From Mycobacterium yunnanensis (GTDB lineage Bacteria > Actinomycetota > Actinomycetes > Mycobacteriales > Mycobacteriaceae), in assembly GCF_025823185.1 (NCBI RefSeq), contig NZ_JACKVK010000013.1:659151-723150 (forward strand): a DNA stretch of 64,000 bases. The letters are read 5' to 3'. Below are positions 1 to 7,431 of this stretch, in pieces (the first letter of the stretch is position 1; every line of letters starts with the position of its first letter). Position numbers and translations under genes: made by a program. The notes beneath the pieces were generated by a model. The model worked only from the letters and a program-made list of their open reading frames with translations. It made no database searches and had not been told where the DNA came from.

Positions 1-270
1 CGTTCGTTCACCATTCGCATCATCGGCACGGCGGGCGATCTGTTGGTGCACGACTTCATCGCCCCGAGCAGCGATGACCGGTTGACCGTCACCACCGCGT
101 CGGGCACCACCGTCGAGCATCTTGGTACGAGGGCGTCCTACGCCCATCAATTGGAGGCGTTCGCGGCGCACGTCGAGCGCGGGGACGCGCTCCCCTTCTC
201 CACGGCCGACGCGGTCGCCAACATGGGGTTCGTCGACGAGGCGTACCGGGCGGCCGGCGTGGACCGTTAG
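1..270 (+). CDS. Gfo/Idh/MocA family oxidoreductase, C-terminal fragment
   Basis: The reading frame is open from the first base and stops at TAG 268-270, so only about 89 C-terminal residues are present. The fragment reads like the C-terminal domain of a sugar or polyol dehydrogenase of the Gfo/Idh/MocA family: a beta-strand-rich stretch, then the typical end in which a helix (QLEAFAAHVERGD) is followed by a small domain with a DAVANMGFVDEAYRAA tail. The NAD-binding N-terminus and catalytic residues lie outside the window, so the substrate cannot be inferred. The next gene encodes a hydroxypyruvate-isomerase-like protein, which suggests a sugar-acid or polyol locus extending upstream. Confidence 0.75.
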   Translation, partial: RSFTIRIIGTAGDLLVHDFIAPSSDDRLTVTTASGTTVEHLGTRASYAHQLEAFAAHVERGDALPFSTADAVANMGFVDEAYRAAGVDR

Positions 271-461
271 CGCCGCTTGCCGCGCCGCGACCGCGGTCGG
301 GTGGTGGAGCGCTCGTGCCAGCGCAGGCGCAACAGCAGCACCCGTCGGTGGGCGCGGAAGGACAGACTCAATGGGTCACGCCAGGCGGGGTGTTCGCGTT
401 CGACGTCCACGGGGTCGATTGTGCCGTGCCCGGACCAATCGTGCGTGGTGGCGCGCGTCAC
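267..461 (-). CDS. possible small basic protein (64 aa), hypothetical
   Basis: This minus-strand frame starts with GTG and fills the otherwise gene-free stretch between two plus-strand genes. Its third codon positions are strongly G/C, as expected of coding DNA here. The protein begins with a polar stretch (HDWSGHGTIDPVDVEREHPAWRDP), continues with LSLSFRAHRR and VLLLRLRWHE, and ends in an Arg/Lys-rich tail. I do not recognise a family. There is no convincing Shine-Dalgarno sequence, and the last bases overlap the end of the upstream gene. It may be a real conserved small protein or a chance frame in GC-rich DNA. Confidence 0.35.
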   Translation of the reverse strand: MTRATTHDWSGHGTIDPVDVEREHPAWRDPLSLSFRAHRRVLLLRLRWHERSTTRPRSRRGKRR

Positions 462-516
462 CGGGGAACGTCGCGCGGGTGAACGATCGTCGAACGCTCG
501 AGGAGAGGAATCAATA

Positions 517-1293
517 GTGAGTGGCTTTCAGCTGGCCGTCAGCGCCGAGATGGTGTTCACCGACCTGCCAATCGTCGAAAGGGTGCGCCGCATCCACGAT
601 CTCGGGTTCGCCGCCGAGATTTGGAGTTGGCATGACAAGGACCTCGACGCGCTGGCCGCGACCGGGGCCACCTTCACCTCGATGACGGGATACCTGCACG
701 GCGACCTGATCGACCCGCAGACCGCCGACGAGGTGGTTCGCACGGCCGAGCACAGCGTCCGCGCCGCCGAGACCCTTGGTGTCACACGGCTCAACCTGCA
801 CACCGCCGAACTCGTCGACGGTCTACCGGCCCGGCCCCGCCTGCGCGCGAGCGGTGCCATGTGGGCCACCGCCCTGCGCACCCTGGACAGGCTTGGCGAT
901 CTGGGCGAGGCGGCGGGGGTTACCTTCTGCGTCGAGAATCTGAACACCATCGTCGACCATCCCGGGGTCCCGTTGGCGCGCGCGAAGGACGTCCTGGCAC
1001 TCGTCGAGGGCGTCGGTCACCCGCATGTCAAGATGATGCTCGACCTCTATCACGCTCAGATCGGCGAGGGAAACCTCGTCGAGCTCGTCCGCCGGTGTGG
1101 TCCCGCCATCGGCGAGATTCAGGTTGCCGACGTGCCGGGGCGGTGCCAGCCGGGTACCGGGGAGGTCTATTACCCAGCGGTGGCACGGGCGTTGCACGAC
1201 ATGGGATATCGAGGCACAGTCGGGCTGGAGGGGTACGCCTCCGGTGACGACGCGGACGCCCTCGCGTCGTTCCGGTCGGCGTTCACCGTCTAG
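517..1293 (+). CDS. hydroxypyruvate isomerase family protein (TIM barrel)
   Basis: This 258-residue protein belongs to the AP-endonuclease-2-like TIM-barrel family and resembles hydroxypyruvate isomerase (Hyi), which interconverts hydroxypyruvate and tartronate semialdehyde. Family landmarks seen are the metal/substrate segments CVENLN, VKMMLDLYHAQIGEGNL and GEIQVADVPGRCQPGTGEVYYP, and the terminal GYRGTVGLEGY. The GTG at 517 is chosen because AGGAGAGG lies 8 bases upstream and the protein then begins just before the first barrel strand; an upstream extension in the same frame is Arg-rich and unlike the family. It follows a dehydrogenase gene, so the two may act on one polyol or sugar acid. 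The true substrate is uncertain. Confidence 0.8.
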   Translation: MSGFQLAVSAEMVFTDLPIVERVRRIHDLGFAAEIWSWHDKDLDALAATGATFTSMTGYLHGDLIDPQTADEVVRTAEHSVRAAETLGVTRLNLHTAELVDGLPARPRLRASGAMWATALRTLDRLGDLGEAAGVTFCVENLNTIVDHPGVPLARAKDVLALVEGVGHPHVKMMLDLYHAQIGEGNLVELVRRCGPAIGEIQVADVPGRCQPGTGEVYYPAVARALHDMGYRGTVGLEGYASGDDADALASFRSAFTV

Positions 1294-1760
1294 GCGAACC
1301 GGCGCGCGAGCCGCTCCAACGTAGCGGTCATCCCGGTGGCGTTCTTCTCGTCGTAGCCGAACGCGGTGATGACGAGCGGCACCTTCGCGGTGCTGTAGTC
1401 GAAGATCTCGGTCACCTCGGTGGCGGCGCCGTCATCTGCCGGGGCCAGCTCCCAACGCCACTTGTGTCCCATGGGGTGTCGCCACTCCACGACCGCGCCG
1501 TCCTGGACGTCGGTGGCGGTCGAGGTGATCTTGTAGGGCAGGCCGTACTGCGTCATCCCGACCGTGAACCGGTCCCCCACCTTGAGGCGGTGGGGACCCT
1601 TGACGTCGACGTCGCGCACGGTCCCGGAACCGTCGAGTTCGGCATGCCGGTGCGGGTCGACGACGAGAGCGAAGATCTCCGCCGCCGGGGCGTCGACGAT
1701 CACGCGCTTGGCTACGCGTCGCGGACCGGCGTCCACCGTGGTCACAGCTGAAGAAGACAT
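1290..1760 (-). CDS. SRPBCC family protein (polyketide cyclase/START-like)
   Basis: This 156-residue soluble protein has the SRPBCC (START/Bet v1-like) pattern: an N-terminal strand (VAKRVIVDAPAAEIFALVVDPHRHAELDGSG), a central series of strands (KVGDRFTVGMTQYGLPYKITSTATD, VVEWRHPMGHKWRWEL) and a long C-terminal helix (MTATLERLARRFA). Such proteins bind hydrophobic ligands; no catalytic residues identify a reaction. ATG 1760 was chosen over an in-frame start 12 codons upstream because the domain begins there. Its stop overlaps that of the upstream plus-strand gene, and its start faces a TetR gene, which may regulate it. Confidence 0.8.
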   Translation of the reverse strand: MSSSAVTTVDAGPRRVAKRVIVDAPAAEIFALVVDPHRHAELDGSGTVRDVDVKGPHRLKVGDRFTVGMTQYGLPYKITSTATDVQDGAVVEWRHPMGHKWRWELAPADDGAATEVTEIFDYSTAKVPLVITAFGYDEKNATGMTATLERLARRFA

Positions 1761-1858
1761 GTCGTCAGTTCTACCCCGGTGGGTCGGGCGCGACACCCCC
1801 GACCGGGGTGAAGGCGGGAATCCCCCGGTGGGCTCCGTTCACACGTAGCCTGCCTAGT

Positions 1859-2509
1859 GTGATCGACGGCGCCGCGGGTATACCCCCTAGTTTGCGTGAA
1901 CGTAAGCGGCAGCGTACGCGCGTCCAACTGGTCTCTGCGGCGGTCGAACTGAGCCGCCGCCACGGATTCGCCCAGGCGACCATCGAGCAGATCGCCGCGG
2001 CGGTCGACGTGTCCCCGCGCACCTTCTCGCGGTACTTCCCCACCAAGGAGGCCGCCATCCTGTCGGTCGTCCAGGACATGGCCGACACCGCGCAGGACTA
2101 TCTCGTCGACGTGGACCCGGAGATGGAGCCGCTGGACGCGCTCGTCGCCGCGCACCAGATGATGTTCGACGACGTGCACCGGGGGCGGCATGGGGTCACC
2201 CCGTCCCTCCTCGCGGGCGCGTTGCTCGTCATCGGTGAGTCCACCGTCCTGCGTCCGCTCGCTCTCGGCCTCACCCCGGTGGGCCTTCTGCACGCCGTCG
2301 CGCGCCGGATGGGCGCCGGTCCCGACCACAGTCCGCCCTGGTTGGTGATGCGGCTCTGGCTGACGATCCTGTCGTGCGCGTCCCGGGAGGCCGGGATCGC
2401 GGTGGCGTTCGGCCAGTGCGACGCCTCCCTCACCGCCCGGGTACTGAGCGAACGTGTCACCGCGGTGCGAGCCCAGATGACGACTTTGGTTCCGCGCGTA
2501 CCGGACTGA
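1859..2509 (+). CDS. TetR family transcriptional regulator
   Basis: This 216-residue protein has a TetR DNA-binding domain at about residues 10-60 (RERKRQRTRVQLVSAAVEL, then the helix-turn-helix ATIEQIAAAVDVSPRTFSRYFPTKEAA), followed by an all-helical ligand-binding domain. The GTG at 1859 gives a normal short N-terminal arm; an ATG 51 bases upstream would add a Pro/Trp-containing extension. It is divergent from the SRPBCC gene, with about 100 bp between them. That gap contains interrupted inverted repeats of the type ACCCCG...CGGGGT near 1775-1807, a possible operator. The inducer is unknown. The gene converges on the ABC-transporter ATPase gene. Confidence 0.85.
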   Translation: MIDGAAGIPPSLRERKRQRTRVQLVSAAVELSRRHGFAQATIEQIAAAVDVSPRTFSRYFPTKEAAILSVVQDMADTAQDYLVDVDPEMEPLDALVAAHQMMFDDVHRGRHGVTPSLLAGALLVIGESTVLRPLALGLTPVGLLHAVARRMGAGPDHSPPWLVMRLWLTILSCASREAGIAVAFGQCDASLTARVLSERVTAVRAQMTTLVPRVPD

Positions 2510-2521
2510 CCCCTGAAGCTC

Positions 2522-3340
2522 CTACTTGCGACCCAGCTCGTGGGTCAGCGCCTCCAGTTCGTCGCCGCCTGCCATCTCCTGCGTCAGACGGTCCAGCGTG
2601 ATGTCGTCGTAGCTGCAGTCGAGCTTTTGGCGTCCGCGGTTGAGCAACACGAAGTGGTCACCGACCATGTGCGCATGGTGCGGGTTGTGCGTGATGAACA
2701 CGACACCGAAGCCGGCCTCCTTGGCCGCGGTGATGTACTTGAGCACCACGCCGGACTGCTTGACGCCCAGTGCCGCGGTGGGCTCGTCCAAGATCAGCAC
2801 CCGGGCCCCGAAGAACACCGCACGCGCGATGGCGACGCACTGCCGTTGACCACCCGAAAGCGACCCGATCGGCGCGTCGACGTCGGGTAGTTCGATGCCC
2901 ATCTTCGACAACTCCGTCAGCGTCGTCGCCCGCATGGCGTTGGCGTCCAACGAGAACGGGAAGGACTTCTTGCGGATCTCCTGGCCGAGGAAGAAGTTGC
3001 GCCACACCGGCATCAGCGGGACGACGGCCAAATTCTGGTACACCGTGGCGATGCCCTTGGACAGCGCGTCGGCGGGAGAGCCGAACTTCACCGATTCACC
3101 GTCGACCAGCAGATCCCCCTCGGTCTGCTGATGCAAACCGGAGATGATCTTGATTAGAGTCGACTTGCCCGCGCCGTTGTCGCCAAGGATCCCGGTCACC
3201 TCACCGGCGTGCACCCGCAGGCAGATGCCCTTCAGCGCGGTGATGTTGCCATAGGCCTTGCCGACGTCCTTCAGTTCGACCAACGGGACCCTTCCACCGG
3301 AAGGGGCGTCGTGACTTGGCTTCTCAACTGTGGTGGTCAT
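2522..3340 (-). CDS. sugar (putative inositol) ABC transporter, ATP-binding protein
   Basis: This 272-residue protein is a single ABC ATPase domain of the carbohydrate uptake type. It has Walker A GDNGAGKST, the Q-loop ATVYQNLAVVPLMPVWRN, the signature LSGGQRQ, Walker B VLILDEPTAA and the switch His in FITHN. Ribose-type importers normally have two fused ATPase domains; a single-domain protein resembles the FrcA subgroup and would work as a homodimer. It is the last gene of a minus-strand operon, 4 bp after the permease. Proximity to the iol genes and a shared operator suggest that it powers inositol uptake; the substrate is inferred, not shown. Confidence 0.9.
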   Translation of the reverse strand: MTTTVEKPSHDAPSGGRVPLVELKDVGKAYGNITALKGICLRVHAGEVTGILGDNGAGKSTLIKIISGLHQQTEGDLLVDGESVKFGSPADALSKGIATVYQNLAVVPLMPVWRNFFLGQEIRKKSFPFSLDANAMRATTLTELSKMGIELPDVDAPIGSLSGGQRQCVAIARAVFFGARVLILDEPTAALGVKQSGVVLKYITAAKEAGFGVVFITHNPHHAHMVGDHFVLLNRGRQKLDCSYDDITLDRLTQEMAGGDELEALTHELGRK

Positions 3341-3344
3341 CGAA

Positions 3345-4403
3345 TCACTTCTTCGCTGCGTAGTTGCGGAAGGCGTTGTTGGCGATCACCGCGAACAGCA
3401 GCATCGCGCCGAGGAAGAACTTGAACCAGTCCGGGTCCCACCCGGCGTAGACGATGCCCTGGTTGGTCATGCCGAAGATGAACGCGCCGATGGCGGCACC
3501 AATCGCGGTGCCGTAGCCACCGGTGAGTAGGCAGCCGCCGATGACCGCGGCGATGATGTAGAAGAACTCGTTGCCGATGCCCTGGCCGGACTGCACGGTG
3601 TTGAACGCGAACAGGAGGTGCATGCCAACGAACCAGGCGCAGAACCCGACGAACATGAACAGCCCGATCTTGACCTTGGTGACCGGAACACCGACGGCCC
3701 GAGCGCTGTCCGCGTCGCCGCCCACGGCGAAGATCCAGTTGCCGACCTTCGTCTTGAACAGCACCCAGGTTGCCACCGCGGTGAAGACGAGCCACCACAC
3801 CACGGTGACGCGGATGCTAACGCCGAGCACGTCGAACGACGACGCGAAGACCTTCTGCGCAGAGGCGAACCCGGACATGTCGCCGACGCTCTGGGTGGCC
3901 ACCTGCCCGGCGACCAACTTGGTCACCGCGAGGTTGATGCCGGCCAGCATGAAGAACGAGCTGAGCGTGATGAGGAAGCTGGGAATCTTGGTCCTCATCA
4001 CCAAGAAGCCGTTGAGGAACCCCACGGCAAGAGCGAGCACCAGCGCAAGTGCCGCGCCGACCCAGAGATTCAGGTGCAGGTTGTAGGCCAGCATCGACGC
4101 GGCGAGCGAGCTGAACGTCACGGCCACGCCGGCGGAGAGGTCGAACTCCCCGCCGATCATGAGGACCGCCACGCCGCACGCCATGATCCCGATCGTCGAA
4201 CTGGCGTACAACACGGTGGCCAGGGAGTTGGCCTCGCGGAATGGAGGTGCGACGACGAGGAAGAAGACGAAGATCCCGACGGCACCGATGCCTGCCCCCA
4301 TCTCGGGGCGGATCAGCAACCGCTGCAGTCGGTTTCGCTCCTTGACGCGCTCGTCACGCACCACCTTGTGGTCGTCGACGTCGAGATCGGCTTGCGTAGT
4401 CAT
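3345..4403 (-). CDS. sugar (putative inositol) ABC transporter, permease
   Basis: This 352-residue integral membrane protein belongs to the ribose/xylose-type (BPD_transp_2) permease family. About eight to ten hydrophobic segments are visible, including GAVGIFVFFLVVAPPF and GIMACGVAVLMIGGEFDLSAG. The latter carries the conserved GGEFDLSAG motif, and GGYGTAIGAAIGAFIFG near the C-terminus contains the conserved Gly-rich cytoplasmic loop. ATG 4403 is chosen because GGAGGA lies 5-6 bases upstream; an in-frame Arg-rich extension further upstream belongs to the end of the preceding gene. It sits 14 bp after the binding protein and 4 bp before the ATPase, so the three form one importer operon. Confidence 0.92.
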   Translation of the reverse strand: MTTQADLDVDDHKVVRDERVKERNRLQRLLIRPEMGAGIGAVGIFVFFLVVAPPFREANSLATVLYASSTIGIMACGVAVLMIGGEFDLSAGVAVTFSSLAASMLAYNLHLNLWVGAALALVLALAVGFLNGFLVMRTKIPSFLITLSSFFMLAGINLAVTKLVAGQVATQSVGDMSGFASAQKVFASSFDVLGVSIRVTVVWWLVFTAVATWVLFKTKVGNWIFAVGGDADSARAVGVPVTKVKIGLFMFVGFCAWFVGMHLLFAFNTVQSGQGIGNEFFYIIAAVIGGCLLTGGYGTAIGAAIGAFIFGMTNQGIVYAGWDPDWFKFFLGAMLLFAVIANNAFRNYAAKK

Positions 4404-4417
4404 GTGTCCTCCCGCTC

Positions 4418-5410
4418 CTAGCGAGTTCCGGCCTTGGCCAGGTCGGCGACGGCGTCGATGTTGCCCTGGTCGATGAACGACGGTCCGGTCAGCGTCGCCT
4501 GGCCGCCGCCGATCAGGTTCTTGTTGTTCTTGTAGAGCCACAGCGCGTCGATCGCGAGGTAACCCTGCAGATATGGCTGCTGGTCGACGGCCCACTGCAC
4601 CTGGCCGCCCTTGATGGCGTCGACGAGTGCCGCGTTGGTGTCGAACGTGACGACCTTCGCTTGACTGCCTGCGTTTCCAAGCGACTGGACCGCGGTGAGC
4701 GCGATCGGTGCGCCGAGCGCCACGATGTGGTCGACGGAGGGATCCTGCTGCAGCTTGGCCGTGATGGTGGCCTCGACGGACGGCATGTCCTTGCTGTTGA
4801 CGTTCAGGATCTCACTTTGACCCTTGAAGCCCTCCTTGACTCCGGCGCAACGCGATTCGAGCGCTACCTGGCCCTGCTCCTGGATGACGCAGACGACCTT
4901 CTTGGCGCCGTCGGCGTTGAGCTTCTCGCCTGCTGCAATGCCGGCCAGCTTCTCGTCCTGGCCGAAGTACTCCTGGACGCCCATCGACTTGAATTGGTCG
5001 AAGCCGGAGTTGAACGCCACGACCGGAATGCCCTTGGCCTCGGCCGCCTTCACCGCGGGGGCCATCGCGTCGGGCTTGGCGAGCGTGACGGCGATGCCGT
5101 CCACGCCGCTGTCGATGGCACTCTGAACCAGGTTGGCCTGGTTGGGCGCTTCGGGATCGTTGGAGTACCGCAGTTCGATGTTGTCCTTCTTCGCGGCGGC
5201 TTCGGCACCCTTGCGGATGAGGTCCCAGAACGAATCGCCGGGCACTTCGTGAGTGATCATCGCGACAGTCATGCGCGGGGTGTCGACGCTGCCGCCGCCC
5301 CCCGAACCGTCACCGGACCCGGCGGGCTTGCCGCCCGTGCTCGAACACGACACGAGCCCCAGGGCGATAACCCCTGCACCGGCGGCGGCTGCAAGCCGAA
5401 TGAACTTCAT
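4418..5410 (-). CDS. sugar (putative inositol) ABC transporter, substrate-binding lipoprotein
   Basis: This 330-residue protein starts with a lipoprotein signal peptide (MKFIRLAAAAGAGVIALGLVSC, lipid-modified Cys22), followed by a Gly/Ser linker and a periplasmic-binding-protein-type domain of the ribose/LacI fold (TVAMITHEVPGDSFWDLIRKGAE, GVDGIAVTLAKPDAMAPAVKAAEAKGIPVVAFNSG). It should capture the sugar outside the membrane and deliver it to the permease. ATG 5410 is preceded by AGGAGAG. It is the first gene of the importer operon. Upstream, TTGACT (5483-5478) and TTACAT (5460-5455) form a promoter, with a regulator-site palindrome over the -35. Confidence 0.92.
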   Translation of the reverse strand: MKFIRLAAAAGAGVIALGLVSCSSTGGKPAGSGDGSGGGGSVDTPRMTVAMITHEVPGDSFWDLIRKGAEAAAKKDNIELRYSNDPEAPNQANLVQSAIDSGVDGIAVTLAKPDAMAPAVKAAEAKGIPVVAFNSGFDQFKSMGVQEYFGQDEKLAGIAAGEKLNADGAKKVVCVIQEQGQVALESRCAGVKEGFKGQSEILNVNSKDMPSVEATITAKLQQDPSVDHIVALGAPIALTAVQSLGNAGSQAKVVTFDTNAALVDAIKGGQVQWAVDQQPYLQGYLAIDALWLYKNNKNLIGGGQATLTGPSFIDQGNIDAVADLAKAGTR

Positions 5411-5454
5411 CGTCTCTCCTGTCTGCGGGTGCCGTGGGACACGGCCATGACACG

Positions 5455-5498
5455 ATGTAATACGGGTCACAACGGAAAGTCAACACTTTGTTCGGACA
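5455..5498 (-). promoter_or_regulatory. promoter and operator of the ABC-transporter operon
   Basis: Reading the minus strand, a -35 box TTGACT (5483-5478) and a -10 box TTACAT (5460-5455) are separated by 17 bp. The -35 lies inside a 21-bp imperfect palindrome (5478-5498) with the core GTC-N3-AC-N3-GT-N3-GAC. The same core occurs before iolC and, with one change, before the GntR gene. A repressor bound here would block the -35 region. Binding by the neighbouring GntR protein is inferred from position. Confidence 0.65.
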
Positions 5499-5546
5499 TT
5501 AGGACTGCAGGTCATATCCGAACACCCGCAGCAGTGTTTGCCAGGA

Positions 5547-6278
5547 CTAGCGGTCGACCAGCGTGGTCTCGAAGTAGTACCGCGACGCGCGGTAGCAGTG
5601 GTCGCCGTACTCGACGGCCTTGCCCGAGTCGTCGAACGCGGTCCGGTTCATCGACAACAGCGGCGCACCGGCCTTCTCGGCCAACAGTCGCGCTTCGTTC
5701 TTCGTCGCCGGACGGGCCCCAATCCGCTGCCGCGCCAACCGGATGTGGACACCGCGGGCACGCAACGCTTGATAGAGGCCGATACGTTCGAGTTCGCTTG
5801 CTTCCGGTGCCAATTCGACGGGAAGGTAGTTCACCATCACCGCCAGTGGCTCGCCGTTGGCCCGGCGCAGCCTCTTGATGGTGACGATCTCGTGGCCGCT
5901 GGTGAGGTTGAGCTGCGTGGCGACCTCGTCATCGGCGTGGCCGACCTGGTAGTCGAGCAGCTCGGTGGACGGCTCCTGCCCGGCACGGGCGAGATCGTCG
6001 AAGAGGCTGGTCAACTCGACACGGCGGTGGACGGGATTTTGGACGACCTGCGTTCCCACGCCCCGCTTGCGCACCAGCAGGCCCTTGTCGACGATCTCCT
6101 GAATGGCTCGTCTCGTCGTCGGGCGTGACAGCGACAACCGCTTGGCGAGGTCGAGCTCGTTCTCGAACCGATCACCCGGCACGAGGTGGCCATCTCGAAT
6201 GGACGCCTCGATCGCCTGTGCCAGTTGGTAATACAGGGGCACGGGGCTCGATCGGTCGAGCTCTACCTCCAAGGGCAC
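5547..6278 (-). CDS. GntR family regulator with UTRA domain (putative inositol-locus regulator)
   Basis: This 243-residue protein has an N-terminal winged-helix GntR domain (PLYYQLAQAIEASIRDGHL, then ENELDLAKRLSLSRPTTRRAIQEIVDKGLLVRKRGVGTQV) at about residues 10-75. A UTRA ligand-binding domain follows (LTSGHEIVTIKRLRRANGEPLAVMVNYLP, ending YRASRYYFETTLVDR), which places it in the HutC/FarR subfamily. GTG 6278 follows GGAGG at a good distance. The gene lies between the transporter and iolC operons, both of which have the shared palindrome, and a third, weaker copy sits just before its own start. Corynebacterium glutamicum has a GntR-type IolR controlling its iol genes. This is probably the local counterpart, though direct orthology is not proven. 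Confidence 0.88.
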   Translation of the reverse strand: MPLEVELDRSSPVPLYYQLAQAIEASIRDGHLVPGDRFENELDLAKRLSLSRPTTRRAIQEIVDKGLLVRKRGVGTQVVQNPVHRRVELTSLFDDLARAGQEPSTELLDYQVGHADDEVATQLNLTSGHEIVTIKRLRRANGEPLAVMVNYLPVELAPEASELERIGLYQALRARGVHIRLARQRIGARPATKNEARLLAEKAGAPLLSMNRTAFDDSGKAVEYGDHCYRASRYYFETTLVDR

Positions 6279-6296
6279 GACGCCTCCAGCCTCGGG

Positions 6297-6317
6297 TGAC
6301 CAGACAAAGTGGTGACT
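6297..6317. promoter_or_regulatory. third copy of the 21-bp palindrome, upstream of gntR
   Basis: This segment matches the iolC operator at 15 of 21 positions and keeps the central ACAAAGT and the outer GAC, but one half has GAC instead of GTC. It lies 19 bp upstream of the GntR start codon and could serve autoregulation, or cooperative binding with the stronger site centred 52 bp away. Confidence 0.5.
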
Positions 6318-6348
6318 AGGGTAACACCGGCATGACCGCAAGTCTGAA

Positions 6349-6393
6349 TGTCAGGACAAAGTCTTGACACAGACGAGTGACGAGGGGCACAGT
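6349..6393 (+). promoter_or_regulatory. iolC-operon operator and candidate promoter
   Basis: A near-perfect 21-bp palindrome (6349-6369) has arms TGTCA and TGACA and internal GAC and GTC. Its right end contains TTGACA (6364-6369), a consensus -35 box. A weak -10 candidate, CACAGT (6388-6393), lies 18 bp downstream, which would put the transcript start near 6400 and fit a TTG start codon at 6430. The left half resembles the motif I recall for Corynebacterium IolR (KGWCHTRACA) in nine of ten positions. Confidence 0.65.
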
Positions 6394-6429
6394 CATGGGG
6401 AGCTCATCACCAACCGCCCGGGAGTCGAC

Positions 6430-7431
6430 TTGACCACCTCACCGCCCTTCGACGTATTGGCCATCGGTCGCAGCGGAGTCGACGTCTACCCGCTGCAGAT
6501 CGGCGTCGGTCTCGAAGACGTCGAATCGTTCGGCAAGTTCCTCGGTGGCAGCGCCGCCAACGTCACGGTCGCCGCCGCTCGACTGGGCAACTCGGCGGCA
6601 CTGATCTCCGGCGTCGGCGACGACCCCTTCGGCCGCTTCGTGCGCACCGAACTGGCCCGGCTCGGAGTCGACAACCGCTACGTGGCCACCCACGGCGAAT
6701 TCCCGACCCCCGTCACCTTCTGCGAGATCTTCCCGCCCGACGACTTCCCGCTGTACTTCTACCGCAAGCCCAGCGCGCCCGATCTGCAGGTGACGCCCGA
6801 GGAGATCGACGCCGACGCCGTCCGGTCGGCGCGGCTGTACTGGTCGACGGTGACGGGGCTGTCCGAAGAACCAAGTCGCAGCGCGCACTTCGCGGCGTGG
6901 GAAGCACGTGGGGCGAACGAAGCGACGGGGAATGATCGAGCCAGGGCACCGCTCACGGTGCTCGACCTGGACTACCGACCGATGTTCTGGGCATCTCCTG
7001 CCGCCGCCACCGAGCAGGTACGGCGCGCACTCCACCACGTGACCGTCGCCGTCGGCAATCGCGAGGAGTGCGAGATTGCCGTCGGCGAGACCGATCCGCG
7101 CAAGGCCGCCGACGCTCTCCTCGACCTCGGCGTAGAACTGGCCATCGTGAAGCAGGGCCCGAGGGGTGTGCTCGGCAAGACGAAGCACTCCTCGGTGACC
7201 GTGCCCCCCAACGAGGTCGACGTCGTCAACGGCCTCGGCGCCGGGGACAGCTTCGGCGGCAGCCTTATTCACGGCCTCTTGCGTAACTGGCCGTTGGAGA
7301 AGACGCTTCGCTACGCCAACGCCGCCGGGGCCATCGTCGCATCGCGACTGGAGTGCTCGACCGCCATGCCCACCGCCGAAGAGGTCGCCGAGCTGGCCGA
7401 GAAGACCGCCGAGGAGGCCGTCAATGTCTAA
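6430..7431 (+). CDS. iolC: 5-dehydro-2-deoxygluconokinase
   Basis: This PfkB-family sugar kinase phosphorylates 5-dehydro-2-deoxy-D-gluconate in myo-inositol catabolism. Diagnostic segments are FDVLAIGRSGVDVYPLQ, FLGGSAANV, LDLDYRPMFW and the PfkB signature NGLGAGDSFGG with the catalytic Asp. TTG 6430 is chosen (333 residues) because GGGAG lies 5 bases upstream, the protein then begins MTTSPPFDVLAIGR as is typical of IolC, and the frame further upstream runs into the promoter. An in-frame stretch of about 12 residues (GANEATGNDRAR) before LTVLDLDYRP is encoded by a short interspersed repeat and looks like an insertion. Its stop overlaps the next gene by 8 bp. Confidence 0.93.
   Translation: MTTSPPFDVLAIGRSGVDVYPLQIGVGLEDVESFGKFLGGSAANVTVAAARLGNSAALISGVGDDPFGRFVRTELARLGVDNRYVATHGEFPTPVTFCEIFPPDDFPLYFYRKPSAPDLQVTPEEIDADAVRSARLYWSTVTGLSEEPSRSAHFAAWEARGANEATGNDRARAPLTVLDLDYRPMFWASPAAATEQVRRALHHVTVAVGNREECEIAVGETDPRKAADALLDLGVELAIVKQGPRGVLGKTKHSSVTVPPNEVDVVNGLGAGDSFGGSLIHGLLRNWPLEKTLRYANAAGAIVASRLECSTAMPTAEEVAELAEKTAEEAVNV
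6911..6931 (+). repeat. short interspersed repeat inside iolC
   Basis: A GGGCGAACGAAGCGACGGGG segment is nearly identical to one before iolB (8312-8331), and its core is found inverted at 55032-55043. Here it lies in frame inside iolC, between the segments WEAR and APLTVLDLDY, and adds residues that most IolC proteins should lack. Confidence 0.6.

Noticed and set aside
1775..1807. Interrupted inverted repeat as a firm TetR operator
   Set aside because: The arms are short, G/C-only and bulged. It is mentioned with the TetR gene but not listed as a site.
6364..6429. TTG 6364 as the iolC start codon
   Set aside because: It lies inside the operator and is the first base of the TTGACA -35 box. 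TTG 6430 has a better ribosome-binding site and the expected N-terminus.
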